DNA of 64,000 bases from Nesterenkonia sp. (GTDB lineage: Bacteria > Actinomycetota > Actinomycetes > Actinomycetales > Micrococcaceae), in contig NZ_JAJUJJ010000017.1 in NCBI RefSeq assembly GCF_029265375.1, forward strand, positions 1 to 64,000, read 5' to 3'. Position numbers and translations under genes: made by a program. Under the pieces are notes generated by a model, which made no database searches, was not told where the DNA came from, and worked only from the letters and a program-made list of their open reading frames with translations. How positions within the stretch are numbered: the first letter of the stretch is position 1; each line of letters starts with the position of its first letter. Below are positions 35,174 to 45,972 of the stretch, piece by piece.

Positions 35174-37060
35174 GTGAAGCCGCAGCCGCTGAACACCCAG
35201 GCCCGCAGGGACGCGCTGAGCCGCCTGCGAGCCACCGCTGAGCCTGCCCAGAGCGCCGACGCCGAACTCGGGCGGCCGGAGACCGGGCCGCTGGATGTGC
35301 TGGTGGTCGGCGGGGGAGTCGTGGGGGCAGCCGCCGCCTTCGACGCCGCCGGCCGGGGCCTGCGCGTGGGGCTGGTGGAGGCCCAGGACTTCGGGCAGGG
35401 AACCTCCTCGCGGTCCTCCAAACTGGTGCACGGCGGGCTGCGGTACCTGCAGATGCTGGACTTCAAACTGGTGGCCGAGGCGCTGCGCGAACGCGATCTG
35501 CTGCTGCGCCGGCTCGCCCCGCATCTGGTCCGCCCGCTGCCGTTCATCTTCCCGTTCGAGAAGCATGTGGTGGAGCGGGCGTTCGTCGGCTCGGGCGTGA
35601 CCCTCTACGACACGCTGGCCACCGGTTCCTCCCTGCTGCGCGGGGCGCGGTCCCGGGCCGTGCCCTACCACCGGCATTTGGGACGGGCCCGGCTGCGCGA
35701 ACGCTTCCCCGCCCTGGACGCTGAGAAGTTCCACGGAGGACTGGAGTACTACGACGCCCAGGTCGACGACGCCCGGCTGGTGCTCACCCTGGCGCGCTCG
35801 GCACACAGCCTCGGAGCCGCCGTCGTCTCCCGCGCCCGAGCAGTGGACTATCTGCACGGCGACCCGGAGGATCCCCAGCGGATCACCGGAGCGCGGGTGC
35901 GCGATGCGCTCAGCGGGGAGGAGATCGACGTCCATGCCGCTGAGACGATTCTGGCCGCCGGCGTGTGGACCGGCCAGGCTCAGCGTCAGGCCCTGCAGCC
36001 GGATGCTTCCCCGGCAGATGCCGAGGCCAGCACCGGGCTGCGGGTGCTGGCCTCGAAAGGCATCCACATCACTGTGCCGCGGGAGCGGATCGCTGCGGAG
36101 GGCACGGTGGGTGTGATCACCCAGACCGAGAAGTCGGTGCTGTTCCTGATTCCGCTGCGCGATGTCTGGGCCATCGGCACCACGGATACGGCCTGGCACG
36201 AACCGGTGGACTCCCCGACGGCGACCAGCCAGGACATCGACTATGTGCTGGAGCACGCCAATGCGGTGCTGGGGGAGAACCTCACCCGCTCCGACGTGCT
36301 GGCCACCTGGGCCGGGCTGCGGCCGCTGCTGCAGCCGGTCACAGCCGATGACTCCGGTTCCGCGCGGGTCTCCCGGGAGCACGCGGTGATGCAGCTGGCC
36401 CCGGGCCTGACCGGTGTGGCCGGCGGGAAGCTGACCACCTACCGGGTCATGGCCGAGGACGCGGTGGACTTCGCCGCCGAAGGCACCTTCAAGGACCGGG
36501 CCAGCATCACCGCGGCCCTTCCCCTGGCCGGGGCCCAGGGATACGGAGAATGGGTGGACCGCAGCGAGGAGCTGATGCAGGACTACGGCTGGGACGCCCA
36601 GCGGGTGGACCGGCTGCTGAACCGATACGGCTCCCTGCTGCCCGAGCTGCTGGAGCTCATCGACGATGATCCGGACCTGGGCCGGCCGCTGCAGCACGCC
36701 CCGGGGTATCTGCGTGCCGAGATCGTCTACGCGGTCACTGCCGAAGGAGCGGTGCATCTGGACGATGTGATGGCCCGGCGCACCCGCCTGGTGCATGAGC
36801 GCGCTGACCGTGGACTGGCGGCCGTGGAGGAGATTCTCGAACTGATGGGCGGCGCCCTGGACTGGGACCGGCAGCGTCGCCGGGCTGAGCGCGAGGCCTA
36901 CGAAGGTTTTGTGGAGGCCCAGCGCCAGGCCGAGCAGACCGGTTCGGATGATCAGGCCAGCGCGCTGGTCGCCGCACACTACCCAGCCCCGGAGCAGGCG
37001 GGCCGCCAGCAGGCCGCCGCTCCGGAGGAGGCTGCGGCAGGCAGAGACCGCCTGGGCTGA
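35174..37060 (+). CDS. glpD: Aerobic glycerol-3-phosphate dehydrogenase
   Basis: A 628-residue FAD enzyme that oxidises sn-glycerol-3-phosphate to dihydroxyacetone phosphate and feeds electrons to menaquinone at the membrane. The FAD Rossmann motif VLVVGGGVVGAAAAFDAA is followed by GTSSRSSKLVHGGLRYLQ, a GlpD signature. The C-terminal domain carries the Cys-free cap typical of actinobacterial GlpD. The GTG at 35174 was chosen because TAATGT (35161-35166) is a good -10 seven bases upstream, giving a leaderless transcript. An earlier in-frame GTG at 35165 would overlap that box. The tail after residue 590 is low-complexity. Confidence 0.9.
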   Translation: MKPQPLNTQARRDALSRLRATAEPAQSADAELGRPETGPLDVLVVGGGVVGAAAAFDAAGRGLRVGLVEAQDFGQGTSSRSSKLVHGGLRYLQMLDFKLVAEALRERDLLLRRLAPHLVRPLPFIFPFEKHVVERAFVGSGVTLYDTLATGSSLLRGARSRAVPYHRHLGRARLRERFPALDAEKFHGGLEYYDAQVDDARLVLTLARSAHSLGAAVVSRARAVDYLHGDPEDPQRITGARVRDALSGEEIDVHAAETILAAGVWTGQAQRQALQPDASPADAEASTGLRVLASKGIHITVPRERIAAEGTVGVITQTEKSVLFLIPLRDVWAIGTTDTAWHEPVDSPTATSQDIDYVLEHANAVLGENLTRSDVLATWAGLRPLLQPVTADDSGSARVSREHAVMQLAPGLTGVAGGKLTTYRVMAEDAVDFAAEGTFKDRASITAALPLAGAQGYGEWVDRSEELMQDYGWDAQRVDRLLNRYGSLLPELLELIDDDPDLGRPLQHAPGYLRAEIVYAVTAEGAVHLDDVMARRTRLVHERADRGLAAVEEILELMGGALDWDRQRRRAEREAYEGFVEAQRQAEQTGSDDQASALVAAHYPAPEQAGRQQAAAPEEAAAGRDRLG

Positions 37061-37264
37061 GAAAGTCGGGCGCCGGGGTCGGCGCGCCCCGCCCGTATGC
37101 TGATCAGCCCGACCGCGGGATGCGTCCGCAGCCGCCGCGACACGCCCGGGATGCCGCTGAATCGCCCCGATTTTCTGTCAGTCCGCGCTGTCCCCACCTG
37201 TGGAGATTCACCGGTCGTCGTCGCCGGTTCCCTGCCATGGAGCCGAACACGCCCTCCACAGCAC
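37061..37264. other. Upstream part of the long glpD-nrdH gap
   Basis: The full gap is 331 bases. This first part has no coding frame of interest. It contains two weak partial DnaA-like words (tgtggagat around 37199 and ctccacagc around 37255), which add to the two better boxes further right. No clear terminator for glpD was found. Confidence 0.3.
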
Positions 37265-37285
37265 TTGTACACAGGCCGTGGATAA
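37265..37285. promoter_or_regulatory. Pair of DnaA-box-like 9-mers upstream of nrdHIEF
   Basis: TTGTACACA (37265-37273, plus) and TTATCCACG (minus strand of 37277-37285) each match the TTATCCACA/TTGTCCACA consensus with one mismatch. They face each other three bases apart, about 34 bases upstream of the promoter -35. DnaA control of ribonucleotide reductase genes is known in Escherichia coli; here it is a suggestion. Confidence 0.5.
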
Positions 37286-37300
37286 CTACACTGATGTGAG

Positions 37301-37316
37301 TACAGCATCTTGTGGT
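37301..37316. promoter_or_regulatory. NrdR box 1 (candidate)
   Basis: tacagcatcttgtggt contains CATCTTG, the reverse complement of the core in box 2. NrdR, the ATP/dATP-sensing repressor of ribonucleotide reductases, binds paired 16-bp boxes about three helical turns apart. Confidence 0.6.
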
Positions 37317-37318
37317 TA

Positions 37319-37347
37319 GTGACTTCGTCTGACCCAAGATGTAGTAT
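37319..37347 (+). promoter_or_regulatory. Promoter of nrdHIEF
   Basis: GTGACT (37319-37324), 17-base spacer, TAGTAT (37342-37347). NrdR box 2 covers the -10. A leader of about 37 bases with SD aggggat leads to the nrdH ATG. Confidence 0.5.
37332..37347. promoter_or_regulatory. NrdR box 2 (candidate)
   Basis: acccaagatgtagtat shares the CAAGATG core with box 1 in inverted orientation. The cores are 29 bases apart, close to three turns of the helix. It overlaps the -10 element. Confidence 0.6.
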
Positions 37348-37391
37348 CGGGAGTACCTCGAAAGCACACGACACTTCACTAGGGGATCAGC

Positions 37392-37640
37392 ATGAGCGTC
37401 ACCGTCTACACCAAGCCCGCATGCGTGCAGTGCAATGCCACCTACCGTGCTCTGGACAAGAATGGGGTCACCTACAAGACCGTGGACATCTCCCAGGATG
37501 CCGAGGCTCTGGAGCGAGTGCGGGCGCTGGGCTACATGCAGGCCCCCGTGGTGATCACCGAATCCGACCACTGGTCCGGGTTCCGTCCGGACAAGATCTC
37601 CGCCCTGGCGTCGGGTGAGGCCGCCCAGGCTGCCGCCTGA
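37392..37640 (+). CDS. nrdH: Glutaredoxin-like NrdH
   Basis: An 82-residue thioredoxin-fold protein that reduces the NrdEF ribonucleotide reductase. The redox motif CVQC is at residues 11-14, preceded by the VYTKPA strand. The APVVI cis-Pro segment and the SGFRPDKI C-terminal motif (WSGFRPDxI) are diagnostic of NrdH, which takes electrons from thioredoxin reductase. First gene of nrdHIEF, SD aggggat. Confidence 0.95.
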   Translation: MSVTVYTKPACVQCNATYRALDKNGVTYKTVDISQDAEALERVRALGYMQAPVVITESDHWSGFRPDKISALASGEAAQAAA

Positions 37641-38139
37641 GCGCAGGCGCCCGGCCTTTCGGCGGCGGCACCTGTGCCGCCATCCTCCGCAAACCATCGT
37701 GCAACAGGAGGCACCACGTGCAGACGAGCAGCACGCAGATGACGTCAGCGTCGCTGATCTACTTCTCCTCGGTGTCCAACAACACGCACCGATTCGTGGA
37801 GAAGCTGCAGCTGCCTGAGGGGCAGGCTGCGCGTCTGCCCCTGCACACCGGCACGGAGACGCTGCTGGCCACCGAGCCGTTTGTGCTCATGCTGCCCACC
37901 TACGGGGCCGGCGGGGGCCGCGGCTCAGTGCCCAAGCAGGTGGTGAAGTTTCTCAACGTGGAGCAGAACCGCCGGCTGCTGCGCGGAGTGATCGGCGCCG
38001 GCAACACAAATTTTCACGACAGCTACTGCATCGCTGGGGACATAGTGGCCGCCAAATGCGGCGTCCCCCATCTGTACAGGTTCGAGCTGATGGGCACGAG
38101 TGAAGACGTGTCCAAGGTCCACAAGGGATTGGAAGAGTT

Positions 38140-41363
<3,224 letters not shown>

Positions 41364-41412
41364 GACTTTCTCAAGACAGATGTCCTGAGTTGTCGCCGTA
41401 AGGCCTGGCAAG

Positions 41413-41453
41413 GAGCCCGGATCCGCAGGTTTCTGCAGGTCCGGGCCCTTTTT
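41413..41453 (+). terminator. Terminator of the nrdHIEF operon
   Basis: A 16-bp imperfect stem (gagcccggatccgcag / ctgcaggtccgggccc) with a gttt loop, followed by ttttt. Mismatches are few and G:T pairs occur. Confidence 0.85.
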
Positions 41454-41722
41454 CGTGCCTCCTCATTGCAGGTGCTTGCCTGACCGTCCTTGGTGCGCCA
41501 CTGATCGCCGGCGTCGCTCGCAGGAGCCTCAGTCTGGACCCGCCGTGATGCGCTGCTGGTGATGCGGCTCGGGACGAAACCGAGCACGCGGCGGCCGGTG
41601 GACGTAGGACGGGTGTGCCCTGAGAGGTGGCCCCATGGTTGCGGGCCCGCCTAGGGTGAGGACCAGGTGGCCGCCGGGTGCGGACCACCACGATGTCCTC
41701 ACCCACTGACGGAAGGGGCTTC
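41454..41722. other. Gap between the nrd terminator and the antiporter remnant
   Basis: No gene recognised. The only signal seen is an SD-like ggaagg at 41711-41716 before the antiporter ATG. No promoter was identified, in keeping with a decayed downstream gene. Confidence 0.4.
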
Positions 41723-42617
41723 ATGGGCGTAAATCTTGTGCTGGCGCTGTTCGCCGGAGCCGTCGTCGTCCTTTCGCTGTTCTCCACATTGTTTCAGCGG
41801 CTCAGCCTCCCAGGGCCGCTGCTCGCGCTGGCCTTCGGCGTCCTCATCGGCCCCCTACGCACTGGGGCTGATCCGCATGGAAGACTTCGGGGTCCCCACC
41901 AGCACGCTGCTGGAGCAGGGAGCACGACTCACTCTTGCCGTCGGACTGACCGGCGTCGCGCTGCGGCTGCCGCACGGATACTGGAAGCGCAACCTTCGCT
42001 GGCTGCTGGTCATCATCGGGATAGGTATGGCCGCCATGCTCGCAGTGGGCACCGGCGCCCTCTGGGCGGGGCTGACCGTTCCCTTCGTCATGGCACTGAT
42101 GATCGGGGCGATCATCACCCCCACCCACCCAGTGGTGACCACCCCAATCGTCACCGGCTCGCTGGCAGAGGAGAAGGTCCCCGAGCGAGTCCGGTACAAC
42201 CTCTCGGTGGAAAGCGGGATCAACGACGGTCTGGCCTATCTGTTCGTGATGCTGCCCATACTGCTGATGACCAGCCCCCCCCAGCTCCACTGGTGGGCTC
42301 CGATCATCGTCATCGCCGCGATTCTGGGACGCCGGCTCGTCACCATCTGGACCCTGCGCCCGCTGTTCCGGACTCTGCACAACCGCCCGCAGACCTTCTT
42401 CCTCAGCTGGTTCGCCCCTATCGGCGTCTCGGCGCTGTTCTACGCCACCCTGGCCGAGAAGCACACCGGCAACCCGGAGATCTTCACCTATGCGTCCCTA
42501 GCGATCACGGCATCAGTGCTGATCCACGGACTCTCCGCCGCGCCGATCAGCGCCTGGCTCAAGCGTCACCAGTCCCAGAGCAGCGACGAGGCCGAGGCGC
42601 CGAGCAGGACAGCGTGA
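41723..42617 (+). pseudogene. CPA1-family sodium/proton antiporter, frameshifted with internal deletion
   Basis: ATG 41723 (SD ggaagg) opens VNLVLALFAGAVVVLSLFS ... LALAFGVLIGP. The frame then shifts in the C run near 41853 (one C too many). The correct continuation, YALGLIRMEDFGVP, is in the next frame and runs to TGA 42617. The family motif TPTDPV reads TPTHPV, losing the ion-binding Asp. SGINDGLAYLFVMLPILLM is followed directly by a late transmembrane region (LRPLFRTL ... PIGVSALFYATLAE), so about 100 residues (roughly four helices) are missing beside an 8-C run at 42275-42282. Three separate defects mark it as non-functional. Confidence 0.8.
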
Positions 42618-42651
42618 CCCCGCCCGGCTCAGCCAGGTGCCGTCCCAGACC

Positions 42652-44052
42652 TCAGGCAGATCTGCTCGGCAAGACCTTATGCGGGTTCATAATGCCGTGC
42701 GGGTCCAGAGCGGCTTTGATCGCCCGCATAGCCGGCAGGGCCGAAGCGTGTTCGGCAGCCAGCGAGGCGATCTTCCCTGCACCGATGCCGTGCTCCCCGG
42801 TGCAGGTGCCTCCGGCAGCCAGGGCACGGTCCACCAGGCGGCGGTTGAGTTCGGCGGCCCGCTCGGCAGCCTGCTCATCTCCTGGGGGCAGCAGGATGGC
42901 CACATGGAAATTGCCATCACCGACATGCCCCACAATCGGGGCGGTCAGTCCCAGCTCCTCCACATCGCGCCGAGCCTGGATGACGTTGGCCGGCAGCTGT
43001 GAGATGGGCACACATACATCAGTCGGCAGCGCCGAAGCCCCCGGCACCAGTGCCAGCGCGGCCGGCAGAGCATCATGACGCACCTGCCACAGACGGCCGA
43101 CGTCGTCAGGATCCTCCGCCGCTGAATGCTCCGCTGCGCCCGCCTTCTCCGCCAGGGCGGTGAAACGCCGGTACAGTGCGGCAGCCTCCCCGGCGGCCCC
43201 GGCGAACTCGACCATCAGAGTCGGTGCCGGAGGAGCCGAGAACCCGCGATAGCCCCGCAGCGCCTCAACGGTGGTCGCATCCAGCAGCTCCACCCGCGAG
43301 AACCGCACCCCCGCGCGCAGACCGGTGACCACCAGTTCCGCCGCGGCCTGCAGGGACGGCATGGTCCAGATGCCCATAGCCACCTCCTCAGGCACCGGGT
43401 GCAGCCGCACGGTCACCTCGGTGATGATGCCCAGAGTTCCTTCGGAGCCCACCAGCAGACGCGTCAGGTCATAGCCTGCCGAGGTCTTCGGCGCCGCCGA
43501 ACCGGTGGTGATGACAGACCCGTCGCCCAACACGGCAGTGAGTCGCAGGACATTGTCTGCAACCGTGCCGCAGCTGACCGCCATAGTCCCGCTGGCCGAG
43601 GTGGCGGCCATCCCTCCGATGCTCGCGTCCACCCCAGGCCCGGCGGGGAAGTGCAGGCCGTGCCCCGCCGCAGCGGCGTTCAGTGCGGACTTCATCACCC
43701 CTGCCTGCACACGGGCATACATATCGTCAGCAGCGACCTCCAGCACAGCGTCCATCCGAGAGAGATCAATGCAGACGCTCTCACCGGTGGTGTTCGCGCC
43801 GCCCTCCAACCCGGTGCCCGCACCGCGCGGGACCACCGGGACGCCAAAGTCAGCACAGACCCGCACCGCGGCCGCGACCTCGGCGGTGCTGCGCGGCCGC
43901 ACCACTGCCTCGGGCGGCTCCCAGTGGTGAAAGGACCGGTCATGGGAGAACTCATGCAGTGCGAAGGGCTCAGCCAGCACCGCTGCCGGCGTCACGGCCT
44001 GCTCCAGAGCTTCGACCAGCTGGGGACCCACAGTCTGCGGCGTCGTCGTCAT
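42652..44052 (-). CDS. FAD-linked oxidase (D-lactate/glycolate dehydrogenase, GlcD type)
   Basis: A 466-residue flavoprotein of the vanillyl-alcohol-oxidase superfamily. The PCMH FAD domain carries VVPRGAGTGLEGGA and VGSEGTLGIITEVTVRL. The C-terminal FAD-oxidase domain carries VGHVGDGNFHVAILL and CTGEHGIGAGK. The start ATG 44052 was preferred because a -10 (TAGTCT) ends eight bases before it, giving a leaderless mRNA; a start at 44100 would overlap the divergent gene. Likely substrates are D-lactate, glycolate or 2-hydroxyglutarate; sequence alone does not decide. Confidence 0.87.
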   Translation of the reverse strand: MTTTPQTVGPQLVEALEQAVTPAAVLAEPFALHEFSHDRSFHHWEPPEAVVRPRSTAEVAAAVRVCADFGVPVVPRGAGTGLEGGANTTGESVCIDLSRMDAVLEVAADDMYARVQAGVMKSALNAAAAGHGLHFPAGPGVDASIGGMAATSASGTMAVSCGTVADNVLRLTAVLGDGSVITTGSAAPKTSAGYDLTRLLVGSEGTLGIITEVTVRLHPVPEEVAMGIWTMPSLQAAAELVVTGLRAGVRFSRVELLDATTVEALRGYRGFSAPPAPTLMVEFAGAAGEAAALYRRFTALAEKAGAAEHSAAEDPDDVGRLWQVRHDALPAALALVPGASALPTDVCVPISQLPANVIQARRDVEELGLTAPIVGHVGDGNFHVAILLPPGDEQAAERAAELNRRLVDRALAAGGTCTGEHGIGAGKIASLAAEHASALPAMRAIKAALDPHGIMNPHKVLPSRSA

Positions 44053-44059
44053 ACTGCAG

Positions 44060-44090
44060 AGACTAGCGGCTGCGGCCGCTGAACTAGACT
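44060..44090. promoter_or_regulatory. Face-to-face leaderless promoters (FAD oxidase / lipoate ligase)
   Basis: The minus-strand -10 TAGTCT (44060-44065) ends seven bases before ATG 44052. The plus-strand -10 TAGACT (44085-44090) ends eight bases before ATG 44099. The two -10 boxes are only 19 bases apart, so the -35 zone of each falls on the other -10. Confidence 0.45.
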
Positions 44091-44098
44091 TGTGGTCC

Positions 44099-44926
44099 AT
44101 GTCATCGGCGCAGCAGGTTTTGACCCTCTACCGCCCAGCGGCGAGTCTGGGGGCTGCAGAGGACCTGCAGGCGGCGCTGCAGCTGCTGGAAGGCACCCGC
44201 CGCTACGCGGTGGATCCGGCAGATCCGCTGGCCACCGGGCCGATGCTGCGGATCTACCGGCCGCAGCCGACAGTGGCCTTCGGGCAGCGGGACCGCAGGC
44301 TCTCCGGATTCGCCGCAGCCGAACAGGCATCCCGCAGGCTCGGATTCACCCCCGTGGTGCGCCGGGCTGGGGGCAGGGCAGCCGCCTATCACCGCGGTTC
44401 TCTGGTGATCGACCACATCGAACCGGATCCGGACCCCATCCGCGAGTCACAGGCCCGCTTCGCCGCCTTTGCCGAGCTCTACGCCGATGCGCTGCGCACA
44501 GTAGGGGTGGACGCAGCAGTGGGACCCATACCGGGGGAGTACTGCGCCGGAGACCATTCGGTGCACGCAGTGCTGCCCGGCCAGCCCGATGTGCGGATCA
44601 AGCTCGTGGGAACGGCCCAGCGGCAGATCGCCACCGGCTGGCTGTTCTCCTCCTCCATCGTGGTCGAGGACGGCCGGCCGATTCGCCGAGTGCTCTCCGA
44701 GGTCTACGAGGCCCTGCAGATGCCGTGGGACCCGCTGACCGCAGGGGCGGCCGAGGACCTGGCGCCGGGGGTCACAGCCGACGCCGTGGAGCAGGCGGTC
44801 ATCGAGCAGTACAGCCGCTACTGGCAGCTGGAGGAGTTGGAGACCGCGGCCGAATGCCCCGGGCGTGGTGGCGCCCCGGTCTCGGCCGGGGATGGTGCCC
44901 AGGGGAGGTGCGGCCTCAGCCGGTGA
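44099..44926 (+). CDS. Lipoate-protein ligase / octanoyltransferase family protein
   Basis: A 275-residue BPL/LPL-fold protein. The ligand loop RRAGGRAAAYHRGSLVID matches the RRxxGGxAxxH-G motif, and LVGTAQRQIATGWLFSSSIVVE matches the K-G-AQR segment with the GTAQR Lys replaced by other residues here. It should move a lipoyl or octanoyl group to a carrier domain (E2 or GcvH). Start ATG 44099 follows a -10 box directly, suggesting a leaderless mRNA. It is convergent with the VKOR gene, overlapping by 11 bases. Confidence 0.83.
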   Translation: MSSAQQVLTLYRPAASLGAAEDLQAALQLLEGTRRYAVDPADPLATGPMLRIYRPQPTVAFGQRDRRLSGFAAAEQASRRLGFTPVVRRAGGRAAAYHRGSLVIDHIEPDPDPIRESQARFAAFAELYADALRTVGVDAAVGPIPGEYCAGDHSVHAVLPGQPDVRIKLVGTAQRQIATGWLFSSSIVVEDGRPIRRVLSEVYEALQMPWDPLTAGAAEDLAPGVTADAVEQAVIEQYSRYWQLEELETAAECPGRGGAPVSAGDGAQGRCGLSR

Positions 44927-45581
44927 ACGCGTAGCTGAAGCGGACCAGTATGGAGGCGAACACCAGCAGGTAGAGCACAATCACTGCCACCCACCACCAG
45001 TCGGCAGCAACTCTGCGCACCGCCGCGGAGGCGGGAATGACCCCATGGACCAGATTGCGCGCGGTGGTTACAACGGCCAGCGGGATCACTGCAGCCCAGA
45101 CCACCATGCAGTAGGGGCACAGCACCCCGATCACGTAGACCGCGTTCGCCCAGAGCCAGACGCAGAAGCCGAAGGCGAACACCACACCGGCCTGCAGCCC
45201 GGCGTAGTACCAGCGCGGCATGCGCCCGGCCGCGGCGGCCAGGCTGACCGCCACCGCCATCAGCACCGGGAAGCCCACCACGCCCAGGAAGATATTGGGG
45301 AATCCGAAGGTGGAGGCCTGCCAGGTGTTCATCACCGCGCCGCAGGAGACCCACGGGTTCACATCGCAGGCGGTGACATGGTCCGGGTTGCTCCACAGCA
45401 GCACCCGCTCATACAGCAGCAGGAAGCTGGCCGCCGCACCGACAGCGCCGGTGACCAGCAGCCACACCACGAACCCGACTGGGCGGGCGAAAGCGGGGAC
45501 ACGCCCGGAATCACCAGTCTGCGCGGCCGGCTCAGACGGGTCCCCAGCCCCGGCATCCGGGGCGGTGAGAGTCGTCGACAT
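44916..45581 (-). CDS. Vitamin K epoxide reductase (VKOR) family membrane protein
   Basis: A 221-residue protein with five hydrophobic segments. The loop pair CDVNPWVSCG and the active-site LCPYCMVVW (CxxC) are those of bacterial VKOR, which reoxidises DsbA-like thiol oxidases using menaquinone and so drives disulfide formation outside the membrane. An N-terminal disordered 35-residue segment precedes the first helix. Start ATG 45581; an in-frame ATG at 45590 is possible. No DsbA-like gene is adjacent. Confidence 0.88.
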   Translation of the reverse strand: MSTTLTAPDAGAGDPSEPAAQTGDSGRVPAFARPVGFVVWLLVTGAVGAAASFLLLYERVLLWSNPDHVTACDVNPWVSCGAVMNTWQASTFGFPNIFLGVVGFPVLMAVAVSLAAAAGRMPRWYYAGLQAGVVFAFGFCVWLWANAVYVIGVLCPYCMVVWAAVIPLAVVTTARNLVHGVIPASAAVRRVAADWWWVAVIVLYLLVFASILVRFSYAFTG

Positions 45582-45972
45582 AGCCCCCATGGTACGCACC
45601 GAACCTGAGGCCCTGGCCATGGTGTGCGATACTGAACACATCGGAGCCGCAGACCACACCTGCACTTCGAGAAGGCTTTCACTGGCAGGAACAAGCACAA
45701 CTGAACACAGCAGGCAGGCACCCGTCGTGGACGATGAAGGTCCGCACGGAGACACACGAGGACTTTGCAGAAGATGCCGCCTGATGCGTCAGCTCCCTGA
45801 CTGTTCGACCCGCGAGTGACGGACGTCGCACACCGTGCAGAGCGCGCCGGCTCAACCAGAGTCCAGGCAGCGCCCGGTGGTGACGGCTGAACAAGAGAAT
45901 TCCATGACGAGAGCCGCGTGGACCCGCTGAGTGTGGCGGCAGGCGCCCGCGGCGGAAGCAGACCTACCTTTC
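45582..45972. other. Long upstream region of rne
   Basis: About 390 bases without a supported gene separate VKOR and rne. gatact at 45629-45634 could be a -10, but no convincing -35 was found. If transcription starts there, rne has a leader of more than 300 bases, as in other bacteria where RNase E controls its own mRNA through the leader. No strong hairpin was assigned. Confidence 0.35.
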
